This document shows, piece after piece, positions 1-8,625 of a stretch of DNA of 64,000 nt. The stretch is from contig NZ_CP114413.1 of the NCBI RefSeq assembly GCF_027270315.1, positions 3,224,001 through 3,288,000 on the forward strand. The letters are read 5' to 3'. Within the stretch, counting starts at the first letter, position 1; every line of letters begins with the position of its first letter. The notes below the pieces were generated by a model. It made no database searches and was not told the DNA's origin. It saw only the letters and a list, made by a program, of their open reading frames with translations. The DNA comes from Streptomyces cinnabarinus. Lineage in GTDB: Bacteria > Actinomycetota > Actinomycetes > Streptomycetales > Streptomycetaceae. Made by a program: the position numbers and the translations under genes.

Positions 1-2446
1 CGAGGCGCTTGCGCTCCGCGGCGACGTCGATGGTGCCGGAGAGGTCGAGGGCGACCTCGGCGCCCGCGACCGGGAGGGTCGCCGTGGCCGTGAAGGCGTC
101 GCCCTCGGGTTGGAGGCGCAGCAGCTGGCGGATGGCGGCCTCGTGCGGCGCCAGGGCCGTGCCGTCCAGGCTGAGGCGGGCCGGGACCCGCTGGCCGGGC
201 TGGAGGCCCTGGTCGGCGCGGAAGCGGCGGACCTCGGTGATGACGGACTGGAGGCTCTCGATCTCCCGCTCGGCCGCCTCGTCCCGGAAGCCACTGTCCT
301 TGGGCCACTCGGCGATGACGAGCGACTCGCCGCCCGTGAGGGTGGTCCAGAGGGTCTCCGTGACGAACGGGACGACCGGGTGCAGCATCTTCAGGGTGAC
401 GTCGAGGACCTCACCGAGGACCCGCTGGGAGACCTCGGCCGGCTCGCCGCCCGCCTGGAAGGTGGTCTTGGACAGCTCGACGTACCAGTCGAAGACCTCG
501 TCCCAGGCGAAGTGGAACAGCGCATCGGAGAGCTTCGCGAACTGGAAGTCCTCGTAGAGCGCGTCCACTTCGGCGACGACGGAGTTCAGGCGGGACAGGA
601 TCCAGCGGTCGGTCGCCGACATGCGCGCGGCGTCCGGGAGTTCGCCCTCGACCGTCGCGCCGTTCATCAGCGCGAAGCGGGTGGCGTTCCAGATCTTGTT
701 GGCGAAGTTGCGGGAACCCTGGACCCAGTCCTCGCCGATCGGGACGTCGACACCGGGGTTGGCGCCACGGGCGAGGGTGAACCTCAGCGCGTCGCTGCCG
801 TACTTGTCCATCCAGTCCAGCGGGTTGACCGCGTTACCGAAGGACTTCGACATCTTCTTGCCGAACTGGTCACGGACCATGCCGTGCAGAGCGATGGTGT
901 GGAACGGCGGGGTGCCGTCCATCGCGTAGAGGCCGAACATCATCATCCGGGCGACCCAGAAGAAGAGGATGTCGTAGCCGGTGACCAGGACGGAGTTCGG
1001 GTAGAACTTCGCGAGCGACTCGGTCTGTTCGGGCCAGCCGAGGGTGGAGAAGGGCCACAGGCCGGAGGAGAACCAGGTGTCGAGGACGTCGGTGTCCTGG
1101 TGCCAGCCCTCACCGGTCGGGGCCTCGTCGTCGGGTCCGACGCAGACGACCTCGCCGTTCGGGCCGTACCAGACCGGAATCCGGTGTCCCCACCACAACT
1201 GCCGTGAGATGCACCAGTCGTGGAGGTTGTCGACCCAGTCGAAGTACCGCTTCTCCATCTCCTGCGGGTGGATCTTGACGCGGCCGTCGCGGACGGCGTC
1301 ACCGGCGGCCTTGGCCAGCGGGCCGACCTTGACCCACCACTGCATGGACAGGCGCGGCTCGATGGTGGTCTTGCAGCGCGAGCAGTGGCCGACGGAGTGG
1401 ACGTAGGGCCGCTTCTCGGCGACGATCCGCCCCTCGGCGCGCAGGGCCGCGACGATCGCCGACCGCGCTTCGAGCCGGTCCAGGCCCTGGAAGGGGCCGT
1501 GGGCGGTGATGACGGCGTGCTCGTCCATGATCGCGATGGCCGGCAGGTCGTGCCGCTGGCCGATCTCGAAGTCGTTCGGGTCGTGCGCCGGGGTGACCTT
1601 GACGGCACCGGTTCCGAACTCGGGGTCGACGTGCTCGTCGGCGACGACCGGGATGGAACGGTCCGTCAGCGGCAGGCGGATGAGCTTGCCGACCAGGTGC
1701 TTGTACCGCTCGTCCTCGGGATGAACGGCGACGGCCGTGTCACCGAGCATGGTCTCGGCACGGGTGGTGGCGACGACGATGGTGTCGTCCCCCTCGCCGT
1801 ACTTCATGGAGACGAGCTCGCCGTCGTCGTCCTGGTACTCGACCTCGATGTCGGAGATGGCCGTCAGACAGCGCGGGCACCAGTTGATGATGCGCTCGGC
1901 GCGGTAGATCAGCTCGTCGTCGTAGAGCCGCTTGAAGATGGTCTGGACGGCCTGGGAGAGCCCCTCGTCCATGGTGAAGCGCTCGCGCGACCAGGCGACG
2001 CCGTCACCGAGGCGCCGCATCTGACCGGAGATCTGCCCGCCGGACTCGCCCTTCCACTGCCAGACGCGCTCGACGAACGCCTCCCGGCCGAGGTCGTGCC
2101 GGGACTTGCCCTCCTTGCCCAGCTCCCGCTCGACGACGTTCTGCGTGGCGATGCCGGCGTGGTCCATGCCGGGCTGCCAGAGCGTCTCGTACCCCTGCAT
2201 GCGCTTACGCCGCGTGAGGGCATCGATGAGGGTGTGCTCGAAGGCGTGCCCGAGGTGCAGGCTGCCGGTGACGTTGGGCGGCGGAATGACAATGGTGTAC
2301 GGGGCCTTGTCGCTCTTCTCGTCGGCCTCGAAGTAACCGCGCTCTACCCAGCGCTCGTACAGCGGCCCCTCTACATCGGCCGGCGCGTACTGGGTCGGCA
2401 GTTCGGTGTTGGGCGCTGGTGGCTGCTGCTGAGCGTTCTCGGTCAC
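1..2446 (-). CDS. valS: Valyl-tRNA synthetase, 3' end beyond window
   Basis: This gene charges tRNA-Val with valine in the cytoplasm. About 815 residues are visible; the C-terminal part runs off the left edge. The class I signatures are clear: HLGH (residues 64-67, after a PPPNVTG motif) and KMSKS near residue 530 in GKKMSKSFGN. The editing and anticodon-binding domains between and after these read without interruption. The start is GTG at 2446 (MTENAQQQ), since upstream codons soon meet a stop. The gene is divergent from the membrane-protein gene that begins at 2583. A 7-bp inverted repeat at 2535-2555 lies in the shared promoter region. valS is next to clpX in other streptomycetes, so the position is as expected. 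Confidence 0.97.
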   Translation of the reverse strand, partial: MTENAQQQPPAPNTELPTQYAPADVEGPLYERWVERGYFEADEKSDKAPYTIVIPPPNVTGSLHLGHAFEHTLIDALTRRKRMQGYETLWQPGMDHAGIATQNVVERELGKEGKSRHDLGREAFVERVWQWKGESGGQISGQMRRLGDGVAWSRERFTMDEGLSQAVQTIFKRLYDDELIYRAERIINWCPRCLTAISDIEVEYQDDDGELVSMKYGEGDDTIVVATTRAETMLGDTAVAVHPEDERYKHLVGKLIRLPLTDRSIPVVADEHVDPEFGTGAVKVTPAHDPNDFEIGQRHDLPAIAIMDEHAVITAHGPFQGLDRLEARSAIVAALRAEGRIVAEKRPYVHSVGHCSRCKTTIEPRLSMQWWVKVGPLAKAAGDAVRDGRVKIHPQEMEKRYFDWVDNLHDWCISRQLWWGHRIPVWYGPNGEVVCVGPDDEAPTGEGWHQDTDVLDTWFSSGLWPFSTLGWPEQTESLAKFYPNSVLVTGYDILFFWVARMMMFGLYAMDGTPPFHTIALHGMVRDQFGKKMSKSFGNAVNPLDWMDKYGSDALRFTLARGANPGVDVPIGEDWVQGSRNFANKIWNATRFALMNGATVEGELPDAARMSATDRWILSRLNSVVAEVDALYEDFQFAKLSDALFHFAWDEVFDWYVELSKTTFQAGGEPAEVSQRVLGEVLDVTLKMLHPVVPFVTETLWTTLTGGESLVIAEWPKDSGFRDEAAEREIESLQSVITEVRRFRADQGLQPGQRVPARLSLDGTALAPHEAAIRQLLRLQPEGDAFTATATLPVAGAEVALDLSGTIDVAAERKRL

Positions 2447-2534
2447 GGGCTCAGTTTAGGGGTGTCGCGGGGCTGTCCCGAAACGCCTTTGTTCTGTAAC
2501 GGTGCGCCCCCCGATGCAACGCGCGCCCCCTGTC

Positions 2535-2555
2535 TGGTCCAGGATGTGTGGACCA
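2535..2555. promoter_or_regulatory. Inverted repeat in valS / membrane-protein intergenic region
   Basis: The arms TGGTCCA (2535-2541) and TGGACCA (2549-2555) are perfect inverted repeats with a 7-nt spacer. They sit about 27 bp before the ATG at 2583. They could be an operator or a short 5'-UTR hairpin; no known regulator motif was recognised. Confidence 0.3.
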
Positions 2556-2582
2556 CATAAGCATCTGGAGGGGAACCCAGTA

Positions 2583-3503
2583 ATGAGCTACAACCAGCCG
2601 GGCCCGTACGGCGGGCAGCCCCAGCAGCCCGGACCGTACGGCCAGCCGGGCCCGTACGGCCAACAGCCGCAGGCCCCCCAGCCCGGCTACGGCTACCCCC
2701 AGCAGCCGGCCCAGCCCCAGCCGGGCTACGGCTACCCCCAGCAGGGCGGCGTTCCGCCGCAGCAGCCCCCGTACGGCCAGCAGCCGTACGGCGGCGCCCC
2801 GATGCCCCCGGCCCCGGGCGGCGGCAAGAAGAAGACGGGGATCATCCTGGGCGCGGTGGCGGTCGTGGCGGCGATCGCCGTGGGCGCGTACTTCGTGCTC
2901 GGCTCGGGTGGCGGTAGCTCGTCCGCCGGGGACGACGGTCCGCACAAGCTGACGACGCCCGCCACGGTGCTCACCGAGTACAAGCTGAGCGACGACGACA
3001 GCTCGGACGGCGCCATGACCGAGGAGGACCTCAAGGACGCCGAGAAGTGGGGTGTGAACAACCCCAAGGACGTCAACGCGAACTACGAGGCCGGCGCGCA
3101 GGACGACAACCCGCTGGCGGGCAAGCTGCTGTCGTTCGGCGGTGTCTACGGCGAGATCGAGGACCCCGAGAAGGCGGTCGACGGCCTCTTCGCGTACATG
3201 AAGAAGGACGCGGAGAAGGACGGCGTCACCATCGAGGGCGAGCCGAAGGCGTACACCCCCGAGGGGTTCGACGGCACCGTCCTGAAGTGCCAGCAGGCCA
3301 CGGTGAAGAACGACGACGCCACGGCCGGTTCGGGTGAGCCGTCCGAGATGAAGATGACGTACTGCATCTGGGGCGACTACAGCACCCTCGGCTTCGTGAT
3401 GCCGATGGAGATCGCCGACATCGCGGCCGGCAAGGACGCCGACCCGGCGGAGGCTGCCGCGCTCACCGCCAAGTTCCGCAAGGAAGTCCGCGTCAAGCTC
3501 TGA
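2583..3503 (+). CDS. Pro/Gln/Tyr-rich N-terminus single-pass membrane protein
   Basis: The protein has 306 residues. Residues 1-80 are a low-complexity cytoplasmic tail of repeated PGPYG, GYGYPQQ and QPQ units. A GGGKKK linker and one transmembrane helix (about residues 85-105, GIILGAVAVVAAIAVGAYFV) follow, then an acidic extracellular domain of about 195 residues with two cysteines. The ATG at 2583 is preceded by GGAGGGG at a good distance. Proteins of this layout are common in actinobacteria and often stand beside valS/clpX in Streptomyces. The function is unknown; a cell-envelope or signalling role is inference only. A strong terminator follows at 3530-3561. Confidence 0.85.
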   Translation: MSYNQPGPYGGQPQQPGPYGQPGPYGQQPQAPQPGYGYPQQPAQPQPGYGYPQQGGVPPQQPPYGQQPYGGAPMPPAPGGGKKKTGIILGAVAVVAAIAVGAYFVLGSGGGSSSAGDDGPHKLTTPATVLTEYKLSDDDSSDGAMTEEDLKDAEKWGVNNPKDVNANYEAGAQDDNPLAGKLLSFGGVYGEIEDPEKAVDGLFAYMKKDAEKDGVTIEGEPKAYTPEGFDGTVLKCQQATVKNDDATAGSGEPSEMKMTYCIWGDYSTLGFVMPMEIADIAAGKDADPAEAAALTAKFRKEVRVKL

Positions 3504-3529
3504 CGCCTGGTCGCTCGTGCGCAACGACG

Positions 3530-3561
3530 AAGGGGCCCCGGCCGGTTGGCCGGGGCCCCTT
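3530..3561. terminator. Bidirectional terminator between convergent genes
   Basis: A perfect 14-bp GC-rich stem (AAGGGGCCCCGGCC and its complement) with a GGTT loop lies between the membrane-protein stop (3503) and the clpX stop (3578). It can serve both genes. Confidence 0.85.
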
Positions 3562-3577
3562 CCCGTGTCAGCGAGGG

Positions 3578-4867
3578 CTACGCCGTCTTCTGCTCCCCCG
3601 GCCCCCGGCCGTTCCGCGCGTCCCGCGGGATCAGGGTCGGGTTGACGTTGGAGTGGACGACGTCCGCGGTGATGACGACCCGGGCCACGTCGTTGCGGGA
3701 CGGGACCTCGTACATCACGGACATCAACACCTCTTCCATGATGGCGCGCAGGCCGCGGGCGCCGGTCTGGCGGAGGATGGCCTGGTCGGCGATGGCTTCC
3801 AGGGCCTCGCGCTCGAAGTCCAGTTCCACGCCGTCGAGTTCGAAGAGGCGCTGGTACTGCTTCACGAGGGCGTTGCGGGGCTCGACGAGGATCTGGAGCA
3901 GGGCCTCACGGTCGAGGTTGTGGACCGAGGTGATCACGGGCAGGCGGCCGATGAACTCGGGGATCATGCCGAACTTGACCAGGTCCTCGGGCATGACGTC
4001 CGCGAACTGGTCCTTGGCCTCCAGCTCGCGCTTGGAGCGGATCGTCGCGCCGAAGCCGATGCCCTTCGCGCCGGCCCGGGACTCGATGATCTTCTCCAGA
4101 CCGGCGAAGGCACCGCCCACGATGAACAGCACGTTCGTCGTGTCGATCTGGATGAACTCCTGGTGGGGGTGCTTGCGGCCGCCCTGCGGGGGGACCGAGG
4201 CAGTCGTGCCTTCGAGGATCTTCAGCAGCGCCTGCTGGACGCCCTCGCCGGACACGTCCCGGGTGATCGACGGGTTTTCACTCTTCCGCGCGACCTTGTC
4301 GATCTCATCGATGTAGATGATCCCGGTCTCGGCCTTCTTGACGTCGTAGTCCGCCGCCTGGATCAGCTTGAGCAGGATGTTCTCCACATCCTCGCCCACA
4401 TAGCCCGCCTCCGTCAGCGCGGTCGCGTCCGCGATCGCGAAGGGGACGTTGAGCATCCGGGCCAGGGTCTGGGCCAGGAGGGTCTTGCCGGAGCCCGTGG
4501 GGCCGAGCAGGAGGATGTTGGACTTCGCCAACTCGATCGCGTCGTCACGGCCGTTGGCCCCGCCGTTCTCACCGGCCTGGACGCGCTTGTAGTGGTTGTA
4601 CACCGCGACCGACAGGGCTTTCTTGGCGGCCTCCTGGCCGACCACGTAGCCCTCGAGGAACTCGTAGATCTCGCGGGGCTTCGGGAGCTCCTCCCAGCGC
4701 ACCTCGCTGGTCTCCGCGAGCTCTTCCTCGATGATCTCGTTGCAGAGATCGATGCACTCGTCGCAGATGTACACACCGGGCCCTGCGATGAGCTTCTTGA
4801 CCTGCTTCTGGCTCTTGCCGCAGAACGAGCACTTGAGCAGATCGCCGCCGTCACCGATGCGTGCCAC
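3578..4867 (-). CDS. clpX: ATP-dependent Clp protease ATP-binding subunit ClpX
   Basis: ClpX is the AAA+ unfoldase that selects substrates and threads them into the ClpP chamber. The 429 residues match the family length. Visible parts are the N-terminal zinc-binding domain (CSFC, then CDEC 18 residues later), Walker A GPTGSGKT, the pore-loop GYVG, Walker B IIYIDEID, and the ClpP-docking GIGFGA loop. The start is GTG at 4867. The gene lies downstream of clpP2 and clpP1 on the same strand. A GC-rich hairpin at 4945-4965 separates it from clpP2, so it may be expressed both by read-through and from its own promoter. Confidence 0.98.
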   Translation of the reverse strand: MARIGDGGDLLKCSFCGKSQKQVKKLIAGPGVYICDECIDLCNEIIEEELAETSEVRWEELPKPREIYEFLEGYVVGQEAAKKALSVAVYNHYKRVQAGENGGANGRDDAIELAKSNILLLGPTGSGKTLLAQTLARMLNVPFAIADATALTEAGYVGEDVENILLKLIQAADYDVKKAETGIIYIDEIDKVARKSENPSITRDVSGEGVQQALLKILEGTTASVPPQGGRKHPHQEFIQIDTTNVLFIVGGAFAGLEKIIESRAGAKGIGFGATIRSKRELEAKDQFADVMPEDLVKFGMIPEFIGRLPVITSVHNLDREALLQILVEPRNALVKQYQRLFELDGVELDFEREALEAIADQAILRQTGARGLRAIMEEVLMSVMYEVPSRNDVARVVITADVVHSNVNPTLIPRDARNGRGPGEQKTA

Positions 4868-4944
4868 GGTGTGCTTCCCCTTCGCCTGGGAGACGCCTAG
4901 GTCCAGCGGCTCCTGGTGCTGCCTTATTCCGACGGTACCTTGCC

Positions 4945-4965
4945 GGGGGCCTCGTTCGGGCCCCC
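4945..4965. other. GC hairpin in clpP2-clpX intergenic region
   Basis: The arms GGGGGCC (4945-4951) and GGCCCCC (4959-4965) form a 7-bp stem in the 160-bp gap between clpP2 and clpX. There is no T-tract after it on the transcribed strand, so it is more likely a partial attenuator or RNA-stability element than a full terminator. Confidence 0.4.
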
Positions 4966-5027
4966 CTTGGCACGGTTCACTTTGTCGTGCACCGCGCCAA
5001 GGAGCGCCCGACGATACAGCCTCCGGG

Positions 5028-5708
5028 TCAGCGCACGGCCTCGTTGTTCATCTTCCGGGTGGAGATGATCTGGTCGATCAGGCCGTACGAGAGGGCTTCC
5101 TCGGCCGTGAGGATCTTGTCGCGCTCGATGTCCTCGCGGATCTTCTCGATCGGCGTGGTGGAGTGCTTGGCCAGCATCTCCTCCAGCTGCGCACGCATCC
5201 GGAGAATTTCGTTCGCGGCGATTTCGAGGTCCGAGACCTGGCCCCGGCCCGTCTCGCTGTACGGCTGGTGGATCAGGACCCGGGCGTTCGGCAGCGCCAT
5301 GCGCTTGCCGGGCGTACCGGCGGCCAGCAGGATCGCGGCGGCGGAGGCCGCCTGGCCCATGCAGACCGTCTGAATGTCCGGCTTCACGAACTGCATCGTG
5401 TCGTAGATGGCCGTCAGCGCCGTGAAGGAGCCGCCCGGGCTGTTGATGTAGACCGAGATGTCCCGGTCGGGGTCCATCGACTCCAGGCACAGCAGCTGCG
5501 CCATGACGTCGTTGGCGGAGGCGTCGTCGATCTGGACGCCGAGGAAGATCACCCGCTCCTCGAAGAGCTTCGCGTACGGGTCGTACTCGCGGATGCCCTG
5601 CGAGGTGCGCTCCACGAAACGCGGGATGACGTAACGGGACTCGGCGGTCGGACCCGTGTATTCAGCGCGCGTGCGGTCGTAGAGGCCGCTGCCGGGGAAG
5701 TCGTTCAC
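5028..5708 (-). CDS. clpP2: ATP-dependent Clp protease proteolytic subunit 2
   Basis: This is a serine-protease subunit of the ClpP tetradecamer, 226 residues. The catalytic Ser is in MGQAASAAAI, the His in VLIHQPYSE, and an Asp follows in the DIERDKIL region. The N-terminus is longer than in ClpP1. The start is GTG at 5708. It lies 50 bp downstream of clpP1, which fits the known clpP1-clpP2 operon of streptomycetes, where the two subunits form a mixed protease served by ClpX and ClpC. It is probably co-transcribed with clpP1. Confidence 0.96.
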   Translation of the reverse strand: MNDFPGSGLYDRTRAEYTGPTAESRYVIPRFVERTSQGIREYDPYAKLFEERVIFLGVQIDDASANDVMAQLLCLESMDPDRDISVYINSPGGSFTALTAIYDTMQFVKPDIQTVCMGQAASAAAILLAAGTPGKRMALPNARVLIHQPYSETGRGQVSDLEIAANEILRMRAQLEEMLAKHSTTPIEKIREDIERDKILTAEEALSYGLIDQIISTRKMNNEAVR

Positions 5709-5758
5709 TGTATGTCTCCTAGGGGCTGAGGCGGTCGGCTGAGGGCTGTGCTGGGGCC

Positions 5759-6376
5759 TCAGGCCCCGGTGCCGCCGCCGCCCGGCATGTTGGCGGCCGT
5801 GGTGATGACGTCGTCGATGAGGCCGTACTCCTTGGCCTCGTCGGCGTCGAACCAGCGGTCGCGGTCGGAGTCGCGAGTGATCTGCTCGAACGACTGTCCG
5901 GTGTGCTGAGACGTGAGCTCCGCCATGCGCTTCTTGGTGTGCAGCAGCCGCTCGGCGTGGATCTTGATGTCCGACGCGGAACCGGCCAGGCCGGCCGAGG
6001 GCTGGTGGATCAGGATCTCGGCATTCGGGAGCGCGAAGCGCTTGCCCGGGGTACCCGCGCTGAGCAGGAACTGGCCCATCGAGGCGGCGAGGCCCATGGC
6101 GATGGTCACGACATCGTTCTTGATGTACTGCATGGTGTCGTAGATCGCCATGCCGGCCGTGATCGAGCCGCCGGGGCTGTTGATGTAGAGGTAGATGTCC
6201 TTGTCCGGGTCAGCGGCGAGGAGCAGCAGCTGAGCGGTGATCTTGTTCGCGATGTCGTCGTCGACCGGCTGGCCGAGGAAGATGATCCGCTCGTTGAGCA
6301 GCCGGTTGTAGACCTGGTCACCGAGGCCACCACCGATGGAAGGCTCGCCGGCGGCGGAGGGCATCAGATTCGTCAC
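5759..6376 (-). CDS. clpP1: ATP-dependent Clp protease proteolytic subunit 1
   Basis: ClpP1 has 205 residues from a GTG start at 6376 (MTNLMPSAAGEPS), preceded by AGGTGG. An in-frame ATG 42 nt upstream (6418) adds residues that are not typical of the family. The catalytic Ser is in MGLAASMGQF, the His in ILIHQPSAG and the Asp in RDSDRDRWF. It is the first gene of the clpP1-clpP2 unit. Upstream lie a TAGGGT -10 element and a GTTCGC-N5-GCG box matching the published ClgR recognition pattern, so ClgR activation is expected. Confidence 0.97.
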   Translation of the reverse strand: MTNLMPSAAGEPSIGGGLGDQVYNRLLNERIIFLGQPVDDDIANKITAQLLLLAADPDKDIYLYINSPGGSITAGMAIYDTMQYIKNDVVTIAMGLAASMGQFLLSAGTPGKRFALPNAEILIHQPSAGLAGSASDIKIHAERLLHTKKRMAELTSQHTGQSFEQITRDSDRDRWFDADEAKEYGLIDDVITTAANMPGGGGTGA

Positions 6377-6474
6377 GTATCCACCTGCTCGTCTTACGAC
6401 GGCGCCGGGCCGTCTCACGTTTCCCTAGCGGGGCTGGAGCCGATTCGGGGACTCCCCTGCCCTCTTATTCATGG

Positions 6475-6532
6475 ACCCTAACGCGCTGGTCCCTTCGGGG
6501 AATCCCGGAGCGGGTGCTGTTCGCCGGGGGCG
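6475..6532 (-). promoter_or_regulatory. clpP1 promoter with candidate ClgR box
   Basis: A TAGGGT -10 hexamer (complement at 6475-6480) lies about 100 bp before the clpP1 start. Thirty-eight bp further upstream, 6519-6532 reads GTTCGC-N5-GCG on the plus strand. This matches the motif reported for ClgR, the activator of clp and lon genes in Streptomyces. The spacing suits an activator bound around -55 to -65, and no good -35 element is visible. The rest of the 344-bp gap between clpP1 and tig holds only the tig terminator. Confidence 0.6.
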
Positions 6533-6663
6533 TAGCGCAGTGGTGACATTTGGTATGCGGGCGGCTGCGGGCCGGTGGGGGCTTGTCGCGCCCGCGCGGC
6601 GGAGCCGCAAATCGATACAGCCCCGCGCCCCTAAGGGCTACGTTCACTCGCCGCAGAACCGAA

Positions 6664-6694
6664 AGGGCCCCGGGGAACACGTCCCCAGGGCCCT
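6664..6694 (-). terminator. tig terminator
   Basis: The arms AGGGCCC and GGGCCCT, extended by GGGGA/TCCCC across one mismatch, form a hairpin followed by TTTC on the minus strand. It lies 27 bp past the tig stop codon. Confidence 0.75.
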
Positions 6695-6720
6695 CCTACG
6701 AGCTACATGGCGCCGTCGGC

Positions 6721-8109
6721 TCAGGCCTCGGGCTTGTCCTCGGTGGCGTCGGCCTCCGTGGCCTCGGCGGCGACCTCGGCGGCCGTCTCGACCTCGTCCT
6801 CGTCGTCCAGGTCGATGACCTCGCCGTTGGTGTCCTTGACCGTGGCCTTCTCGACCACGACGGCCAGGGCCTTGCCGCGGGCGACCTCGCCGACCAGGAG
6901 CGGAACCTGGCCGCCCTCGACGACCGCCTGGGCGAACTGGTCGGGGGACATGCCGGAGGAGGCCGCGCGCCGCATGAGGTGCTCGGTGAGCTCCTCCTGG
7001 TTGACGTTGAGCTTCTCCTGCTTGACCAGCTCGTCGAGGACGAACTGGGTCTTGATGCCCTTGACCGCGGCTTCCTTGGTCTCGGCGTCGAACTCTTCCT
7101 CGGTCTTGCCCTGGATCTCCAGGTACTTCGCGAGGTCGAGGCCCATCTGGCCGAGCTGGTGGTGCTCCAGGTTGTGCTTGCGGGTGTTGATCTCGTCCTC
7201 GAGCAGCTTCTCGGGGACGGGCACCTCGACGAGCTCCAGCAGCTTCTCCAGGACGCGCTCCTGGGCCTGCGTGGCCTGGTCGTACTGCTTCATGTTGGTG
7301 AGGCGCTTGAGGCTGTCCGCCTTCAGCTCCTCCAGGGTGTCGAACTCCGAGGCGAGCTGCGCGAAGTCGTCGTCCAGCTCGGGCAGTTCGCGCGCGGCGA
7401 CCTGGGTGACCTTGACGGTGACCTCGGCCTCCTTGCCGGCCGCGGAGCCGCCCTTGAGCTCGGAGGTGAAGGTGGCCTCGCCACCGGCCTCCACGCCCTT
7501 CACGGCGTCGTCGATGCCGTCCAGCAGCTCGCCGGAGCCGATGGTGTACGACACGCCGCTGGCGATGCCGTCCTCCAGCACCTCGCCCTCGACCTTGGCC
7601 TCCAGGTCGATGGTGACGACGTCGCCGTCCTCGGCGGCGCGCTCGACGGGGGACGTCGAGGCGAAGCGCTCACGGAGCTGCTCGACCGACTTCTCGATGT
7701 CCTCGTCGGTGACCTCGATGGCGTCGACCTCGACCTCGATGCCGGAGTAGTCCGGGATCTCGATGGCCGGGCGGATGTCGACCTCGGCGGTGAAGTTCAG
7801 CGTCTCGCCGTCCTTCAGCTCGGTGATGTCGACCTCGGGCTGGCCCAGGACGTTGAGCTCGGCCTCGTTGACCGCCTCCGTGTAGAACTTCGGAAGCGCG
7901 TCGTTGACCGCCTCCTCCAGCACGGCGCCACGGCCGAACCGCTGGTCGATGACCCGGGCGGGAATCTTGCCCTTGCGGAAGCCCTTCACCGTGACCTGCT
8001 GGTTGATCTTCTTGTACGCCGCGTCGAGGCTGTCCTTGAGCTCCTCGAAGGGCACCTCGACAGTGAGCCGAACCCGGGTCGGGTTCAGGGTCTCCACGGC
8101 GCTCTTCAC
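6721..8109 (-). CDS. tig: Trigger factor, ribosome-associated chaperone
   Basis: Trigger factor binds the ribosome exit tunnel and protects nascent chains. The 462 residues include the N-terminal ribosome-docking signature (GFRKGKIPARVI, about residues 43-54), a central FKBP-type PPIase domain (residues ~150-245) and a helical C-terminal cradle. The tail is very acidic and Glu/Ala-rich, as in actinobacterial homologues. The GTG start at 8109 follows AAGGAG. The gene has its own promoter at 8223-8251 and terminator at 6664-6694, so it is a separate unit from clpP1 even though both are on the minus strand. Confidence 0.98.
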   Translation of the reverse strand: MKSAVETLNPTRVRLTVEVPFEELKDSLDAAYKKINQQVTVKGFRKGKIPARVIDQRFGRGAVLEEAVNDALPKFYTEAVNEAELNVLGQPEVDITELKDGETLNFTAEVDIRPAIEIPDYSGIEVEVDAIEVTDEDIEKSVEQLRERFASTSPVERAAEDGDVVTIDLEAKVEGEVLEDGIASGVSYTIGSGELLDGIDDAVKGVEAGGEATFTSELKGGSAAGKEAEVTVKVTQVAARELPELDDDFAQLASEFDTLEELKADSLKRLTNMKQYDQATQAQERVLEKLLELVEVPVPEKLLEDEINTRKHNLEHHQLGQMGLDLAKYLEIQGKTEEEFDAETKEAAVKGIKTQFVLDELVKQEKLNVNQEELTEHLMRRAASSGMSPDQFAQAVVEGGQVPLLVGEVARGKALAVVVEKATVKDTNGEVIDLDDEDEVETAAEVAAEATEADATEDKPEA

Positions 8110-8222
8110 GGTTCGGTCTCCTTGTGGCTGACTTCTTGGTTTCTGCCGGAGCCAGACTGGTCCGGCGGATTCGCCGCCCGGAGGACTTCAGGGAGTGAGA
8201 GACACACGGGCGCGCAGCTTGC

Positions 8223-8251
8223 ATAGTAACCGCAGGCGCCGAACGACCCAA
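8223..8251 (-). promoter_or_regulatory. Candidate tig promoter
   Basis: On the minus strand a TTGGGT -35 (complement 8246-8251) and a TACTAT -10 (complement 8223-8228) are separated by exactly 17 bp. This implies a 5' UTR of about 105 nt before the GTG at 8109. Confidence 0.5.
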
Positions 8252-8279
8252 AGGCGATCACTGTGGATGATCGGGCAGG

Positions 8280-8356
8280 TGGTCGGGGTGGCGGGATTTG
8301 AACCCACGGCCTTCCGCTCCCAAAGCGGACGCGCTACCAAGCTGCGCCACACCCCG
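8280..8356 (-). tRNA. tRNA-Pro (anticodon UGG)
   Basis: The cloverleaf folds fully: acceptor CGGGGTG/CACCCCG, D-arm GCGC, anticodon stem TCCGC/GCGGA with loop TTTGGGA, and T-arm GTGGG/CCCGC. CCA is encoded at the 3' end (8280-8282), giving 77 nt. The gene is intact with no duplicated 3' end nearby, so it looks like an unoccupied potential integration site; a tRNA-Pro gene is the known target of the pSAM2 family of elements. Confidence 0.97.
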
Positions 8357-8485
8357 TCTGGTGCGACACGTAGGGTACATGCCCGCAGGCCATGGGGTTG
8401 CCGCATTTACGGGGTGTGCGCCAAGGGGGGCCGACCCGCTACGATGCTTCCGTGCCGCGGTCACCTGACCTGCGGCGCGTCCTGT

Positions 8486-8559
8486 GCGGGCGTAGCTCAA
8501 TGGTAGAGCCCTAGTCTTCCAAACTAGCTACGCGGGTTCGATTCCCGTCGCCCGCTCCA
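8486..8559 (+). tRNA. tRNA-Gly (anticodon UCC)
   Basis: The acceptor stem is GCGGGCG/CGCCCGC, the anticodon stem CTAGT/ACTAG with loop CTTCCAA, and the T-arm GCGGG/CCCGT, with an encoded CCA at 8557-8559. From the anticodon loop onward the gene and its terminator are repeated at 10201-10293, so its 3' half serves as an attachment site for the small island that follows. Confidence 0.97.
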
Positions 8560-8607
8560 TACGAATCAGGGCCAGGTTAGAGGATGATTCCTCCGCCTGG
8601 TCCTGAT
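8516..8607 (+). repeat. Left direct repeat (att-like): tRNA-Gly 3' half plus terminator
   Basis: The first 70 bases, from the anticodon loop through CCA and into the downstream hairpin, match 10201-10270 with only two differences (8526 and 8578). Similarity continues weakly through the hairpin whose arms are ATCAGGGCCAGG (8565-8576) and CCTGGTCCTGAT (8596-8607). The arrangement is that of an attL site made by tyrosine-recombinase integration into a tRNA gene. Confidence 0.8.
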
Positions 8608-8625
8608 CGTTTCCGGGGGCCGTGT

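Noticed and set aside
2451..3524. 357-residue minus-strand frame over the Pro/Gln-rich membrane protein
   Set aside because: It is antisense to a protein with a good ribosome-binding site and TM helix; its Arg/Val/Leu-rich translation is a shadow of the repeats.
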